Shown one piece after another: positions 42,809-51,543 of a stretch of 64,000 nt of DNA. The notes under the pieces are model-generated. The model searched no databases, was not told where the DNA came from, and saw only the letters and a list, made by a program, of their open reading frames with translations. A program made the position numbers and the translations under genes. This stretch comes from Amycolatopsis jejuensis (GTDB taxonomy: Bacteria; Actinomycetota; Actinomycetes; Mycobacteriales; Pseudonocardiaceae): the NCBI RefSeq assembly GCF_000717335.1, contig NZ_JNYZ01000003.1, forward strand, positions 1 to 64,000, given 5' to 3'. Numbering within the stretch: the stretch's first letter is position 1; every line of letters starts with the position of its first letter.

Positions 42809-43378
42809 GTGCCTGCGCTGCCATCTTGCCTCATCGATCCTCTCTGGGCCGAGCTGGAGGGTCTGCTGGGATCCCGACCGGAGTTCTCCGCGGCCCATCC
42901 CTGGGGCTGTCACCGTCGCCGGATCTCCGACCGGGTGGTGTTCGAGCACATCGTCGCGGCCCTGGTTCACGGCTCGGGCTATGAGCGCATCGCTGCCCCG
43001 GGCTGCTCTGATCGCACCATCCGTCGACGCCTCGCCGAGTCGGGCGAGCGTGGCCTGGGGCCCAAGCTTCACGAGATCGCTCTGGCCGCCTACGACAAGA
43101 TCATCGGGCTGGAACTGGACGACCTGGCGACCGACGGGTGCATCACGAAAGCCCCGTGCGGTGGGGAAAAAGCCGGTCCGTCGCCGGTCGACCGCCGCAA
43201 AGGCGGACTGAAACGCTCGGTCGCCACCGAGGGCGGCGGCGTGCCCGTGGGAATCGCCTCGGCAGGGGCCAACCGGCACGACTCGCCACTGCTGGAACCC
43301 ACAATCCGCGCCGTCAAACAACAAGTGGGCGCCTTGCCGAAGAAACCGGTGATGCACCTGGACTCCGGCTATGACGGC
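42809..43378 (+). mobile_element. IS5-family transposase, truncated
   Basis: Starting at GTG 42809 the frame gives about 190 residues of an IS5/IS1182-type DDE transposase: CLIDPLWAELEGLLGSRPEF, the DUF4096-like N-terminal domain, then DDLATDGCITKAPCGGEKAG with the first catalytic Asp, and VMHLDSGYDG with the second. At about 43379 the coding abruptly passes into the tail of a Gly/Asn repeat gene, and the last third with the catalytic Glu and the right inverted repeat are missing. The element is dead. Confidence 0.85.
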
Positions 43379-43381
43379 AAA

Positions 43382-43821
43382 CCCAGTCCGCTGTGAACAA
43401 CGGTGGCCACAACTGGCGCCGTCACAACCAGGACGGCCGCACTGGCGTCCTCGGCCGCGTCACCGGCATCGCCGCGGGCGGCAACGGCGGCAACTCCGGC
43501 GACGCCGGAAACGCCACCAACGGCAACAAGGCCGTGACCGGCACGTCCGGCAACTCGGGCAACTCGGGCTCCACCGGCGGCAACACCGCCGTCCAGTCGA
43601 CCCGCGGGCACGAGCAGTCCGGCCGCCACCACAATGGAGTCACGAGTTCGGCCACCACAGTGACGTCGGGCGACTCCGGCACCACCGGTGCCACTGGTTC
43701 GACCGGTGACGCCGCGAACATCAGCACCACCAATGGCGGGAACTCCGGAAACGCCGGCAACGGCGGCGACGCTGCCGGTACTGCCTGGAACACCGTCGCG
43801 CACACCCCGCGCACCGTCTGA
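43382..43821 (+). pseudogene. Tail of a Gly/Asn/Ser repeat exoprotein gene
   Basis: Reading from QSAVNNGGHNW the frame is full of SGDAGNATNGNKAVTG and NSGSTGGNTA units and ends TAWNTVAHTPRTV, closely matching the C terminus of the intact repeat protein at 1487-3226 (ends WNTAAHAPHTV). The N terminus and signal peptide are gone, replaced by the truncated IS5 transposase. A GTG at 43393 could allow translation of 142 cytoplasmic residues, which is unlikely to be functional. Confidence 0.8.
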
Positions 43822-43845
43822 CGGTCCCGGGAGATCCACTAAGGC

Positions 43846-43877
43846 GGGGCATCGGGAGCGATCCCGATGCCCCACTT
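43846..43877 (+). terminator. Rho-independent terminator
   Basis: A perfect 12-bp stem (43846-43857 with 43862-43873), a GCGA loop and ACTTTTC after it, located just after the repeat-gene tail, as is the hairpin at 1435-1470 after its intact paralogue. Confidence 0.85.
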
Positions 43878-44132
43878 TTCTTTGATACCACTGGAAGAAA
43901 TGACCCGCACTGGTACGTGGACACGGCCGCCAATCCGGCGGCTGGCGCAGGGGGGCAAGCTGTCCCCCTGCAGGATCTGCGGCCCGAGCCGGCCACTACG
44001 GCTCCGACATGGCGACAGGCCGCGGAAGCAGCCAGCCTTCGTGAGTGCCTCGCTGTCGCTGTCCACCGGACACGAGTCTGACGGCCGGCCCCTGCAGCGG
44101 CCCGCCACGGTGGTGCTGTCAGCTACATACGA

Positions 44133-44894
44133 CTACCTGCGGATGAGGATCGCGGCGAGGTCGGCGGTGCCCTCGGCGACCTCGCGCGCGAGGTCGGTCA
44201 GACGCTGGTGATGCGCACGGGCGTAGCCGCGCAGCTGCGCGAAGGCCTCGTCCATGGACACCGCGCCGTGTTCGGCGAGCATGCCCTTGGCCTGTTCGAT
44301 CACGACGCGGCTGGTCAATGCGATCTGCAGTTGCCCGGCAAGGCGGTCGCCACGTTCGATGGTGCGCTGCTGCAGGATCCCGATGGTGGCGACGGCTGCG
44401 AGGGCCTGGGCCAGTTCGACATCGTCACGGTCTGCGCCACCGGGTTCGGTGCCCAGCAGCGTCACGACCCCGATGACTTCCTCGCGCAGCCGCATCGGCA
44501 GTGCCTGCGCGGAGCGGAATCCGCACTCATGGGCCGCGGCGGTGAACCGCGGCCAGCGGTGGGCTTCGGCCCGCAGGTCCGCGCACGACACCGGCGCACC
44601 GCTGGTGACACAATCGACGCACGGACCGTCGTCGGTTTGCACCGCGAACAGTTCCAGCAGTTCGGCCCGCTGCGAGGAAGTGGCCGCCACGTGCAGGCCA
44701 CCGTCTGGGTCGCGCAGGATCACTCCGACCGCCGAGACTCCGAGCAGGTCGATGCACTGCTCGGTGAGCGTGTTGAGGAAGTCGGAGATGTCGAAGTCGG
44801 CCACGAGAGTGTCGGCGAGGCTGACGAAGGTGCGTGACACCCGCCGTTCCCGATCACGCAGAACCGGTTCCAGCTCCTCTGGGGCATGTGACAT
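44133..44894 (-). CDS. GAF and ANTAR domain protein 1
   Basis: A 253-residue protein. The GAF part (FVSLADTLVADFDISDFLNT, CIDLLGVSAVGVILRDPDG, VQTDDGPCVDCVTSGAPVSC, ALPMRLREEVIGVVTLL) is followed by an ANTAR domain (QIALTSRVVIEQAKGMLAEH, AFAQLRGYARAHHQRLTDLA). ANTAR proteins bind paired RNA hairpins and stop termination. It is the last of three consecutive GAF-ANTAR genes on this strand; close similarity to protein 2 indicates tandem duplication. Confidence 0.9.
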   Translation of the reverse strand: MSHAPEELEPVLRDRERRVSRTFVSLADTLVADFDISDFLNTLTEQCIDLLGVSAVGVILRDPDGGLHVAATSSQRAELLELFAVQTDDGPCVDCVTSGAPVSCADLRAEAHRWPRFTAAAHECGFRSAQALPMRLREEVIGVVTLLGTEPGGADRDDVELAQALAAVATIGILQQRTIERGDRLAGQLQIALTSRVVIEQAKGMLAEHGAVSMDEAFAQLRGYARAHHQRLTDLAREVAEGTADLAAILIRR

Positions 44895-44921
44895 GGCGGG
44901 GCTTCCTGTCCCTTCGGAGGT

Positions 44922-45671
44922 TCACGCTCGAGGCGCGTCGGCGAGCAGGTCGTGCGGGTCCAGGGCGGAGGTGGCGACATCGCGGGCGACCTCGGACAAC
45001 CGCCGATGGTGCGCGCGGGCGTAACCGCGCAATGCGAGGTAGGCCTGGTGCATGTCCAGGTCGCCGAGTTGGGCGAGGACGCCTTTGGCCTGCTCGACGA
45101 CGGTGCGGTGATGCAGCGCGGCCTGCAGCTGCTCGGACACGATCTCGTCGTGCCGGATGGCGCGTTGCTGCAGGATCCCGATCGTCGCGATATCGGCGAG
45201 CGCCTGTCCGAGCGCGACGCTGGCGTCGCCGATAGCCGTCGGATGGGTGTTGAGCAGTGTCAGCGCGCCGATGACGTCGTCGCGCAGCCGCATCGGAACC
45301 GCGCACGCCGCGCGGAATCCCGCGCTGACCGCGGCGGGCGCGAACTGCGGCCAGCGTGGGCGTGCGTGCTCGTCGGCCAGGTCAGCGCTGGCCACCGGTA
45401 CCCCGGTGCGCACGCAGTCCAGGCACGGGCCCTGCTCGGTTTGCGCGGCGAACACCTCCACCAGTTGTGCGTGCTCGGACGATCCCGCCGCCGGGCGCCA
45501 CCCGCCTCGCTGATCGGACAGGATCACTGCGGCCGCGTCGACTTCCAGCAGCTCCACGGCCCGCTCGGTGAGTAGGCCGAGGAAGTCCAGCACGTCGAAG
45601 TCGGCAACAAGGGTGTCGGCCAGCGACACGAAGGTGCTCGCCAGCTGCTGATCCCGGGCTTTGCTCATCAC
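44922..45671 (-). CDS. GAF and ANTAR domain protein 2
   Basis: A 249-residue protein beginning MMSKARDQQLASTFVSLADT. GAF: FLGLLTERAVELLEVDAAAV and QTEQGPCLDCVRTGVPVASA. ANTAR: HHRTVVEQAKGVLAQLGDLD with YLALRGYARAHHRRLSEVAR. It is most similar to protein 1, sharing SLADTLVADFD and AHHxRL, and differs mainly in the sensor loop. The start overlaps a second ATG at 45668; either is possible. Confidence 0.9.
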   Translation of the reverse strand: MMSKARDQQLASTFVSLADTLVADFDVLDFLGLLTERAVELLEVDAAAVILSDQRGGWRPAAGSSEHAQLVEVFAAQTEQGPCLDCVRTGVPVASADLADEHARPRWPQFAPAAVSAGFRAACAVPMRLRDDVIGALTLLNTHPTAIGDASVALGQALADIATIGILQQRAIRHDEIVSEQLQAALHHRTVVEQAKGVLAQLGDLDMHQAYLALRGYARAHHRRLSEVARDVATSALDPHDLLADAPRA

Positions 45672-45693
45672 GTCGACCTTCCCTCACGGAGTA

Positions 45694-46425
45694 TTATCGC
45701 CCGTCCTTGTCGTCGGTGAAGCGCAGGGAACGGTTCACCACCTGCCGGGCGACCTCAGCCAATGCCACGTTGTGGCTGAAGGCGTAGCCCCGCAGCCGCA
45801 TCAGCGCGACCTCGGTGGTGGAGCCGAGCTGGGCCTGCACCATCCCGGAGGCTTGATGCACCTGCGCGTGCGGGTCGACCAGCCAGCTCACATCGTCGGT
45901 GGTGTTCCCGTCGAGGTCGCTCGCCACGCCCTGGGCGGCCAGGTCGCTCAAGATCAGCGCGTCGGTCAACTCGACCCTGCTCAGCGGACCCGGTGTGTCG
46001 CGATACAGGTCGAGTGAGCCCAGCCGCACCACCCCGACCTGCAACGGGAAGGAGAACACCGCCGCCGCACCCAGGTCGCAGGCGGCGGGGGTGAACGCGG
46101 GCCACCGCGCGGACTCGGCCGCCAAGTTCCCCACCAACACCGGGGCGCCCGACGCGAAGGCGTCCAGACAGGGACCTTCGCCCACGGTGAGCTGCAGATC
46201 TTCCAGCCCTGTGCTGACTGCGTTCGTCGCGTGCACCAGGCCGCGACTCGGATGCCCGTCGCCGTTGCCGACGGCACCGGGCAGATGGCTCAGGACGGTG
46301 GCCCCGGCCCCGGACACGGACAACTCCAGCACGCACCGGCCACACGCCAGGCTCACCGCGGAGGCAGGCCGAGCGGCGCCATCGGCGGCCAGCAACGCCT
46401 GCAACCGCTGACGCCGGGCTTCCAT
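45694..46425 (-). CDS. GAF and ANTAR domain protein 3
   Basis: A 243-residue, more divergent member. The GAF part has LQLTVGEGPCLDAFASGAPV and FSFPLQVGVVRLGSLDLYRD, the ANTAR part VHQASGMVQAQLGSTTEVAL and RLRGYAFSHNVALAEVARQV. It is first in the row of three and may be the operon leader. Sensor ligands are unknown; a Cys in CGRCVLELSVSG is seen only here. Confidence 0.88.
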   Translation of the reverse strand: MEARRQRLQALLAADGAARPASAVSLACGRCVLELSVSGAGATVLSHLPGAVGNGDGHPSRGLVHATNAVSTGLEDLQLTVGEGPCLDAFASGAPVLVGNLAAESARWPAFTPAACDLGAAAVFSFPLQVGVVRLGSLDLYRDTPGPLSRVELTDALILSDLAAQGVASDLDGNTTDDVSWLVDPHAQVHQASGMVQAQLGSTTEVALMRLRGYAFSHNVALAEVARQVVNRSLRFTDDKDGR

Positions 46426-46665
46426 GAGACCTCCGCTCGCCCCTGGTGCGACCAGCTACACCTTACGGCCCGCACCCGTGCCGCACCGGCGGTGTTCGCC
46501 GTCGGCGAGGCGGTGGCGAAGCATCGGCCGTGCCGGTGCCATCGGCTGACCGTCGCGCCCGCTCTGCCGGTTTGCCACCACGAATCGACGTCACCGCGCA
46601 CTCGACGAGACTCTGCGAAAGGGTGCGCGTGGTTGCGATCTTGTTTAGCGCCACGCCCAACTGGA

Positions 46666-47154
46666 TCACGCGATACGGCATGTTGCCCGAGTCCCGACGA
46701 GAAAGGACCAGCGAACCGGGAGCAGCATGTCCACGCCTGGGGCACCTACCTCACAGCCCTGTTCCTCGTGTGTCACTACGCGCAGACAGGTGCTCTGCTC
46801 GGCGCGCCGATGTGCTGCCACCAGTACGGACAGTCCCGCACAGCCCAGGAACTCGACGGCCGCCAAGTCCACCACCAGAAGCCGCGAGCGCTCATCCGCC
46901 GCCTGGTCGAGGGCCCGGTGCAAGCGGGGCGCGGTAAGAGCGTCCACCTCACCTGTCACCTGCAGAACCAGGACCCGCTCACAACGTTGCGCGGACACCG
47001 TCAAGTGCGTTGGTCGTCCGTGGCCGGCGCCGGTGCGGTCGGGCGGCGGGTCCGTCGATGATGTCTGGGGCTTACCCGGCGGCACCGGTGCGAGCGTGAG
47101 CCGCACCAGCGCGCAGTTCTGATTGGGGTGTCGGGGCTGTCCAAGCAATGTCAC
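46666..47154 (-). CDS. STAS-domain protein (anti-sigma factor antagonist-like)
   Basis: GTG at 47154 follows AGGAG, giving 162 residues. After a 45-residue Pro/Asp-rich lead the STAS fold appears: VLVLQVTGEVDALTAPRLHR, then LLVVDLAAVEFLGCAGLSVL, with CAG replacing the usual D-S-S/S-G phosphosite (Cys for Ser). AAHRRAEQS precedes the last strand. Final 30 residues (GCEVGAPGVDMLL onward) do not match the family end and may reflect a frameshift. It probably works in a partner-switching stress pathway, as often near GAF-ANTAR genes. Confidence 0.7.
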   Translation of the reverse strand: MTLLGQPRHPNQNCALVRLTLAPVPPGKPQTSSTDPPPDRTGAGHGRPTHLTVSAQRCERVLVLQVTGEVDALTAPRLHRALDQAADERSRLLVVDLAAVEFLGCAGLSVLVAAHRRAEQSTCLRVVTHEEQGCEVGAPGVDMLLPVRWSFLVGTRATCRIA

Positions 47155-47354
47155 GATCAGCTCCTGACCTGGCCGACCGCAAACACGCCCGAAGCCGCGC
47201 CTGCTCGGCGCGGACCTGTGAGGCAGCCCGTCGGCATACTCACGGAAGGGGATCGTCGTGAGGGCAGGATCTAGGCACTCCGGCGCGGGTCGATCCCACT
47301 GTACCGCGTTCCACCCATCCTGGCCCATCGGCGTCGACGCTCGGTTTCCGGTCA

Positions 47355-47372
47355 GCTCACCAATTGGTGAGC
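47355..47372. promoter_or_regulatory. Perfect 18-bp palindrome at the gene end
   Basis: GCTCACCAATTGGTGAGC is a perfect palindrome covering the stop codon of the membrane glycosyltransferase gene. It could be a transcription-factor site or form a terminator-like hairpin, but no T run follows. Confidence 0.35.
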
Positions 47373-48757
47373 ACGAGATGATTGACCACCAGCGCCGTGA
47401 CCGCTTGTGCGGCCAGCCACCATCGCCGGGAACCGGGCGGCAGCAACGCCGTCCCCGCGATCAGCCAGGTCCCGAAGGGCAGCCAGATGCGCTCGACCTC
47501 GGCTTTGGACAGGCCGGACGCGTCCGAGCAGATCACCGCCAGGAGGGCGGCAGTCACCAGCAGGAAAACGGGATCCTCGAGCAAGGAGCGTTTCGGGACC
47601 GTCAGGATCCCCTTCGCCACCGTGCGACGGGTTCCGGCGACGACGGCGGGACCGCACGCGATCAGGAAGGCCGCGATGTCGGCCCATACCCAGTAGGAGT
47701 ACGGCCTCAGGTTCGCGATGCCCTGGTAGTAGCGCTGAACCACCAGTTCGTAGCCGTCGAGCCACCAGAACCCGGCCAGTGCGAAGACCGCGACCACGAG
47801 CAGGGCGGTGGTGATCGCCATCGCGGCGATCTGCCATCGTTTGCCGAGAATCAGTGCGGCGACGGCGAGGAAGCCGAACAGAACCAAGCCGTAGGAGAGG
47901 AAGACGCCGAAGCCGAGCAGCAGGCCGCCGGCGCAGGAGGCGAACGCCGCGCGAACGCAGCTTCGCGCGAACACAGCCGAGGCGAGCGCGAGAAAGGCGA
48001 TGCCGGTGGCGGTCACCCCGGCGAACAGCCCGTCGGCGGAGGCGCCTATCCAGATCACGCCGGGCGTGAGCACCGCGAACGGCAACGCGGCGCGGGCCGC
48101 GTCGCCGCGTCCGAACAACGACAAGGTCGCGGGAACCGCGACCGCGCTCAGGCAGCCGACGAGGACACAGGCAGTCGCCGCCCACGCTCCGCCGCCGAGC
48201 CCGATCCGGTCCAGCCAGACGAACACGAGCGTCGCGCCGGGCGGGTGCCCGCTGACGTGGGTGGTCCAGTAATGCGGAGTGCCTTCGAGGATGCGTCCGG
48301 AGAACGAGCGCAGCATCTCCGGGATGTCGGGAATGTTGGGCACCTCGTGCAGATACTCGTTGTCGGAGGTCAGCCGAGAGGTGAATCCCCGGGTCCAGCC
48401 GTCGACCATGACCAGCGCCATCGTCCAGCCCAGCGACAGGACATAGCCGAGGGCGAGCAGCGGACGCCATGCCATCCGTGCGGCGACGGCCGGCCCCCAC
48501 AGCCCGACCAGCACCGCTGTCAGGACCGCGAAGAGGGAGCCGGGGCCGACATGCGGCAGCCAGTCGCCGAAGATCGGCGGCGCGTACGCGTAGATGACGA
48601 CGCCGGAACCCGGTTGGTTGTAGTACAACCCGACAGCGGCGGCCGCGAAGACCAGCCCCAGGGCCAGCGCGACACTGATCAGGTCGGCCCGGTGTCCTGA
48701 CGACGACGATCGAGGAGGCGCCGCGTCCGGCTTGTGCCTGATTCCGCTTTCCTTCAT
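47357..48757 (-). CDS. Polytopic membrane glycosyltransferase-like protein
   Basis: A 466-residue protein (ATG 48757, ATGA overlap with the previous gene) with about eleven hydrophobic helices. An extracytoplasmic loop after helix 2-3 contains TSDNEYLHEVPNIPDIPEML and HYWTTHVSGHPPGATLVFVW, in the arrangement of GT-C mannosyl/arabinosyl-type enzymes that use polyprenyl-phosphate sugars, though no family label is certain. It is the third gene of a GT2-DUF2064-membrane GT cassette, presumably building an exported glycan or glycolipid. Confidence 0.75.
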   Translation of the reverse strand: MKESGIRHKPDAAPPRSSSSGHRADLISVALALGLVFAAAAVGLYYNQPGSGVVIYAYAPPIFGDWLPHVGPGSLFAVLTAVLVGLWGPAVAARMAWRPLLALGYVLSLGWTMALVMVDGWTRGFTSRLTSDNEYLHEVPNIPDIPEMLRSFSGRILEGTPHYWTTHVSGHPPGATLVFVWLDRIGLGGGAWAATACVLVGCLSAVAVPATLSLFGRGDAARAALPFAVLTPGVIWIGASADGLFAGVTATGIAFLALASAVFARSCVRAAFASCAGGLLLGFGVFLSYGLVLFGFLAVAALILGKRWQIAAMAITTALLVVAVFALAGFWWLDGYELVVQRYYQGIANLRPYSYWVWADIAAFLIACGPAVVAGTRRTVAKGILTVPKRSLLEDPVFLLVTAALLAVICSDASGLSKAEVERIWLPFGTWLIAGTALLPPGSRRWWLAAQAVTALVVNHLVLTNW

Positions 48758-49419
48758 CCGACCGTGCCCACCGCCGCGGCGAACGCCGTGCCAGGCATGG
48801 TCTCCGCCACCGCCCGCGCGTCGGCCATGGTGTCGACATCCCGCAGCCCGGGCGCCATGGCGACGCGCAGGCCGTGGTCGATCAAGGCCTGTCTGGTGCG
48901 GAAACCGGTGTCGGAGCGGGACGTGGTCACGCCGCTGACGATCCCAGCCTCGAGTGGATCGCGCAGCCCCAGCAGCCACCAGCCGCCGTCGTCGGCCGGC
49001 CCGAGCACAGCCTCGGCCGAAGTTCCGAGCAGCCGGTCGCGGCACTGCTCGAGAAGCTCGGCGCTCACTTGCGGTGTGTCCATTCCGACCTGCAGGACCG
49101 GGCGGCCGGGCGCCAGCGCGGCGGCGTCCGCGTGCGCGGCGGCGATCCGCTCGCCAAGCGACGATCCACGTTGCGGCAAAACAGGAATGTCTTCCATCAC
49201 GGCGCACAGCTCCACGGCCGACATCCCGGTTTCGAGATCTCCTTCGAGTGCGACCACCGCGTGCGCTCCGGACACGCCGCGCACGGCGCGCACTGTTTCC
49301 AGCAGGGCGGCCGCCGCGATGTGCGCGGCCTGTTCGGCGGTGGCAGGCGGGCACAGCCGTGTCTTCACCCGGCCCGGCAAGGGCGCTTTGGCGAGGATGA
49401 GGATCGTCGTCGGGGTCAT
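48754..49419 (-). CDS. DUF2064/TIGR04282 family glycosyltransferase
   Basis: A 221-residue protein starting MTPTTILILAKAPLPGRVKT, the N-terminal nucleotide-binding signature of the TIGR04282 family. It continues with LGERIAAAHADAAA, VLQVGMDTPQVSAELL and LGPADDGGWWLLGL (DGG site) and SDTGFRTRQAL. The family name carries arsenosugar biosynthesis, but most actinobacterial members sit in GT2/methyltransferase cassettes without arsenic genes, as here. ATGA overlaps connect it both to the upstream GT2 and to the membrane glycosyltransferase. Confidence 0.85.
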   Translation of the reverse strand: MTPTTILILAKAPLPGRVKTRLCPPATAEQAAHIAAAALLETVRAVRGVSGAHAVVALEGDLETGMSAVELCAVMEDIPVLPQRGSSLGERIAAAHADAAALAPGRPVLQVGMDTPQVSAELLEQCRDRLLGTSAEAVLGPADDGGWWLLGLRDPLEAGIVSGVTTSRSDTGFRTRQALIDHGLRVAMAPGLRDVDTMADARAVAETMPGTAFAAAVGTVG

Positions 49420-50087
49420 CGGCGAGCCAGCACTGCCGTCATGTCGAAAGCCGCCCGCACCGTTCCCCGCACGGAGCCCGACACTTTGGAGCGTCCGCCG
49501 GCGCGCGCCCGGTAGGGCACGTCGAACTCGACGATGCGCCAATCCGCCTCGGCTGCTCGCAGCAGCAGTTCGAGCGGATATCCGAAGCCCCGGTCGCCCA
49601 CTTCGAGGCGGAGCAGGGCGTCCCGGCGCGCGACCCGGATCGCGGCGATATCGTGCACCGCCGCACCCCGCCTGCGCAGCAGCCAGGCGACTCCCGAATT
49701 GGCGGCGCGCGCGTGCCACGGCTGAACCCCGCTGCGCACCGGCCGCCGCCGTCCCACCGCGAGGTCGGCCTCGCCTCGGGCGACCGGGCCGAGCAGCATC
49801 GGCAGCAGAGCAGGATCCAGCGACCCGTCAGCGTCGAGCACTCCGGCGAAGGTCCGCCGGGCGTTGACCAGTCCAGTGTGCACAGCGGCCCCGTAGCCGG
49901 GTTTCGGTTCGTGCACGACAAATGCGCCGTGCGCCCGGGCGACCGCCGCGGTCTCGTCGGTCGAGCCGTTGTCCACGACGAGGGGATGGCAGCCCGGAGG
50001 AAGCGCCGCGAGCACGCCAGGAAGCGTGCTCGCCTCGTTCCGGCAAGGCAGAATGACATCCAGATCCAGATCGATGACTCCTGACAC
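49416..50087 (-). CDS. Family 2 glycosyltransferase
   Basis: A 223-residue enzyme from GTG 50087 (GGGAGGAAAG upstream). GT-A fold motifs: DVILPCRNEASTLP, LVVDNGSTDETAAVA, the DxD-like VLDADGSLDP, and DIAAIRVARRDALLRL with RGFGYPLELLLRAAE. It resembles DPM1/DPG-synthase-like GT2 proteins that use nucleotide sugars to charge polyprenyl phosphate. A decayed copy of its N terminus is at 4877-4987. Confidence 0.88.
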   Translation of the reverse strand: MSGVIDLDLDVILPCRNEASTLPGVLAALPPGCHPLVVDNGSTDETAAVARAHGAFVVHEPKPGYGAAVHTGLVNARRTFAGVLDADGSLDPALLPMLLGPVARGEADLAVGRRRPVRSGVQPWHARAANSGVAWLLRRRGAAVHDIAAIRVARRDALLRLEVGDRGFGYPLELLLRAAEADWRIVEFDVPYRARAGGRSKVSGSVRGTVRAAFDMTAVLARR

Positions 50088-50137
50088 CTTTCCTCCCGCG
50101 GCCTCTCGGAATACCGGGTACCCGGGCAACGAAGCAA

Positions 50138-50425
50138 TTACGCTTCTCTCTCGCTTGGCCGATTCCCGCGGTTGTGTTTCCGGACCGCGATGGCGCGATG
50201 GACCGTCCGGCAGACATAAACGTTGGTGCTAACGGTGAACAGACCTGCGGTCATCAAGGGCCACCGCGCGAGGCAGGGGTCTTCGTTCTGTCCGGTGGCC
50301 GCGACGAAGGCGGTGCCGCCTTGTTCGAGAATGCCGGGGAAGAAGGCGGCGAAGAACAGGCCGGCGGCGCACAAGAGAACCAGCATCAGTTCGTGGGCGG
50401 AGGCTGGCAGTCGCAGCCGTCCCAA
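50138..50425 (-). CDS. Short membrane protein, N-terminally truncated paralogue of the gene at 54215
   Basis: A 95-residue ORF. LFFAAFFPGILEQGGTAFVA and GQNEDPCLARWPLMTAGLFT match LLFLLFFPGIIEQGQDTYLA and GQTQQPYLARWLLLTAALFA of the membrane protein at 54215-54826, keeping only its last two helices; the first three helices are missing. It has a start at 50425 but no strong ribosome site. Whether it is expressed or a remnant of a duplicated operon is unclear. Confidence 0.55.
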   Translation of the reverse strand: MGRLRLPASAHELMLVLLCAAGLFFAAFFPGILEQGGTAFVAATGQNEDPCLARWPLMTAGLFTVSTNVYVCRTVHRAIAVRKHNRGNRPSEREA

Positions 50426-50550
50426 CCCATCACCTCAAGGGCCGTCGGGCGAACGGGGCTAGTTCTGTTACCCAAGAGGTTTCCAGTGTGGGCGGCCGGG
50501 TAACCCCGGCGAGGACGGGGCCGGTCGCGCCGGGACGGAGCGAAGCTGGG

Positions 50551-51543
50551 ATGCGATGGGTGCACTTGTGGCTGGCCGGCGTCCTCGTCGCGGGCTGCTC
50601 CGGCCCGGTCGCGGACAAGCCCGCGGAACTCCCTCCTCCGGCGGAACCCGCGGCGGCGCCCGCGCTGGCACGGCCACCGGCAGGGCGCGTGGTGCCGGTC
50701 GGAGCGGCTCCCGAAGGCATCGTCGCCGACGGCGCCACCCGCACGGTCGCTGTCGGAGTCCGGAGGCCCAACGCGCTCGCGCTCGTCGACGCGCGGACGG
50801 GAACCGTCGGCAAGCGGGTCCCGTTGCCGGGCTCGCTGCGGCACCTGCAACTCGCGGGCCCCGGCGGCCCGGTGCTGGTACCCGACGAAACGTCCAATTC
50901 TTTCCTGACCGTCGCCCTGTCCAGCGGCGAGGTGACCTCGACGATCCCGACCGGCGTGGTGCCGCATGACGCGACGCGTGCCGCCAACGGGTCGTACTTC
51001 GTGGCGAACGAACTCGGCAAGAGCGTCGTCGTGGTCCGTGACGGCCGGGTCGTGCACACCTTCGCCGATGTCGCCCAACCGGCCGGGCTCGCCGCGGTGG
51101 GCGATACCGTCGGCCTCGTCGACGTCCGGCGAAACGACCTGACAATCTACGACGCGGCCACCGTCCGGCAGATCGGGCGAGTGCCTGCCGGCGCCGGGCC
51201 CACCCATGTGCTCGCCGACAAACGCGGCCGCCTGGCCGTCGCCGACACCCGCGGGAACGCCATCGTGATCTTCGCGCTTTCCCCGCGGCTCGAGCAGATC
51301 GCCAAGCTGCCACTTCCGGGAACGCCGTACGGGATCACCTACGACGCCGTACGAGATCGTATGTGGGTGACGCTGACCGCCATCAACGAAGTCGTCGGAC
51401 TCGACCTGCCGGCCGGCACGCCGAAGGAGATCGCCCGGCTGCCAACGGTGCGCCAGCCGAACACGGTGGCAGTGGAGCCGGACACCGGACGGGTGTTCGT
51501 CACCGGCACCGCGGACGGCGTCATCCAGTTGATCGACCCCTGA
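50551..51543 (+). CDS. YncE-like beta-propeller lipoprotein
   Basis: A 330-residue protein from ATG 50551. It opens with a lipoprotein signal (MRWVHLWLAGVLVAGC, lipobox VAGC) and a Pro/Ala linker. The rest is a seven-bladed propeller of YVTN/NHL-type repeats: PEGIVADGATRTVAVGVRRP, PHDATRAANGSYFVANELGK, PTHVLADKRGRLAVADTRGN, PYGITYDAVRDRMWVTLTAI, PNTVAVEPDTGRVFVTGTAD. It would sit on the outer face of the membrane. Divergent from the glycosyltransferase cassette. Confidence 0.82.
   Translation: MRWVHLWLAGVLVAGCSGPVADKPAELPPPAEPAAAPALARPPAGRVVPVGAAPEGIVADGATRTVAVGVRRPNALALVDARTGTVGKRVPLPGSLRHLQLAGPGGPVLVPDETSNSFLTVALSSGEVTSTIPTGVVPHDATRAANGSYFVANELGKSVVVVRDGRVVHTFADVAQPAGLAAVGDTVGLVDVRRNDLTIYDAATVRQIGRVPAGAGPTHVLADKRGRLAVADTRGNAIVIFALSPRLEQIAKLPLPGTPYGITYDAVRDRMWVTLTAINEVVGLDLPAGTPKEIARLPTVRQPNTVAVEPDTGRVFVTGTADGVIQLIDP

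Noticed and set aside
3440..43800. Regular short repeats suggesting a CRISPR array
   Set aside because: The short repeats at 1500-3200 and 43400-43800 are in-frame protein repeats of variable length with no unique spacers; no Cas genes are seen.
48754..49419. Arsenosugar biosynthesis because of the TIGR04282 glycosyltransferase and the ArsM-like methyltransferase
   Set aside because: The two genes are 32 kb apart, no ArsS-type (DUF3641) radical-SAM protein is present, and the TIGR04282 family is common in non-arsenic glycan cassettes.
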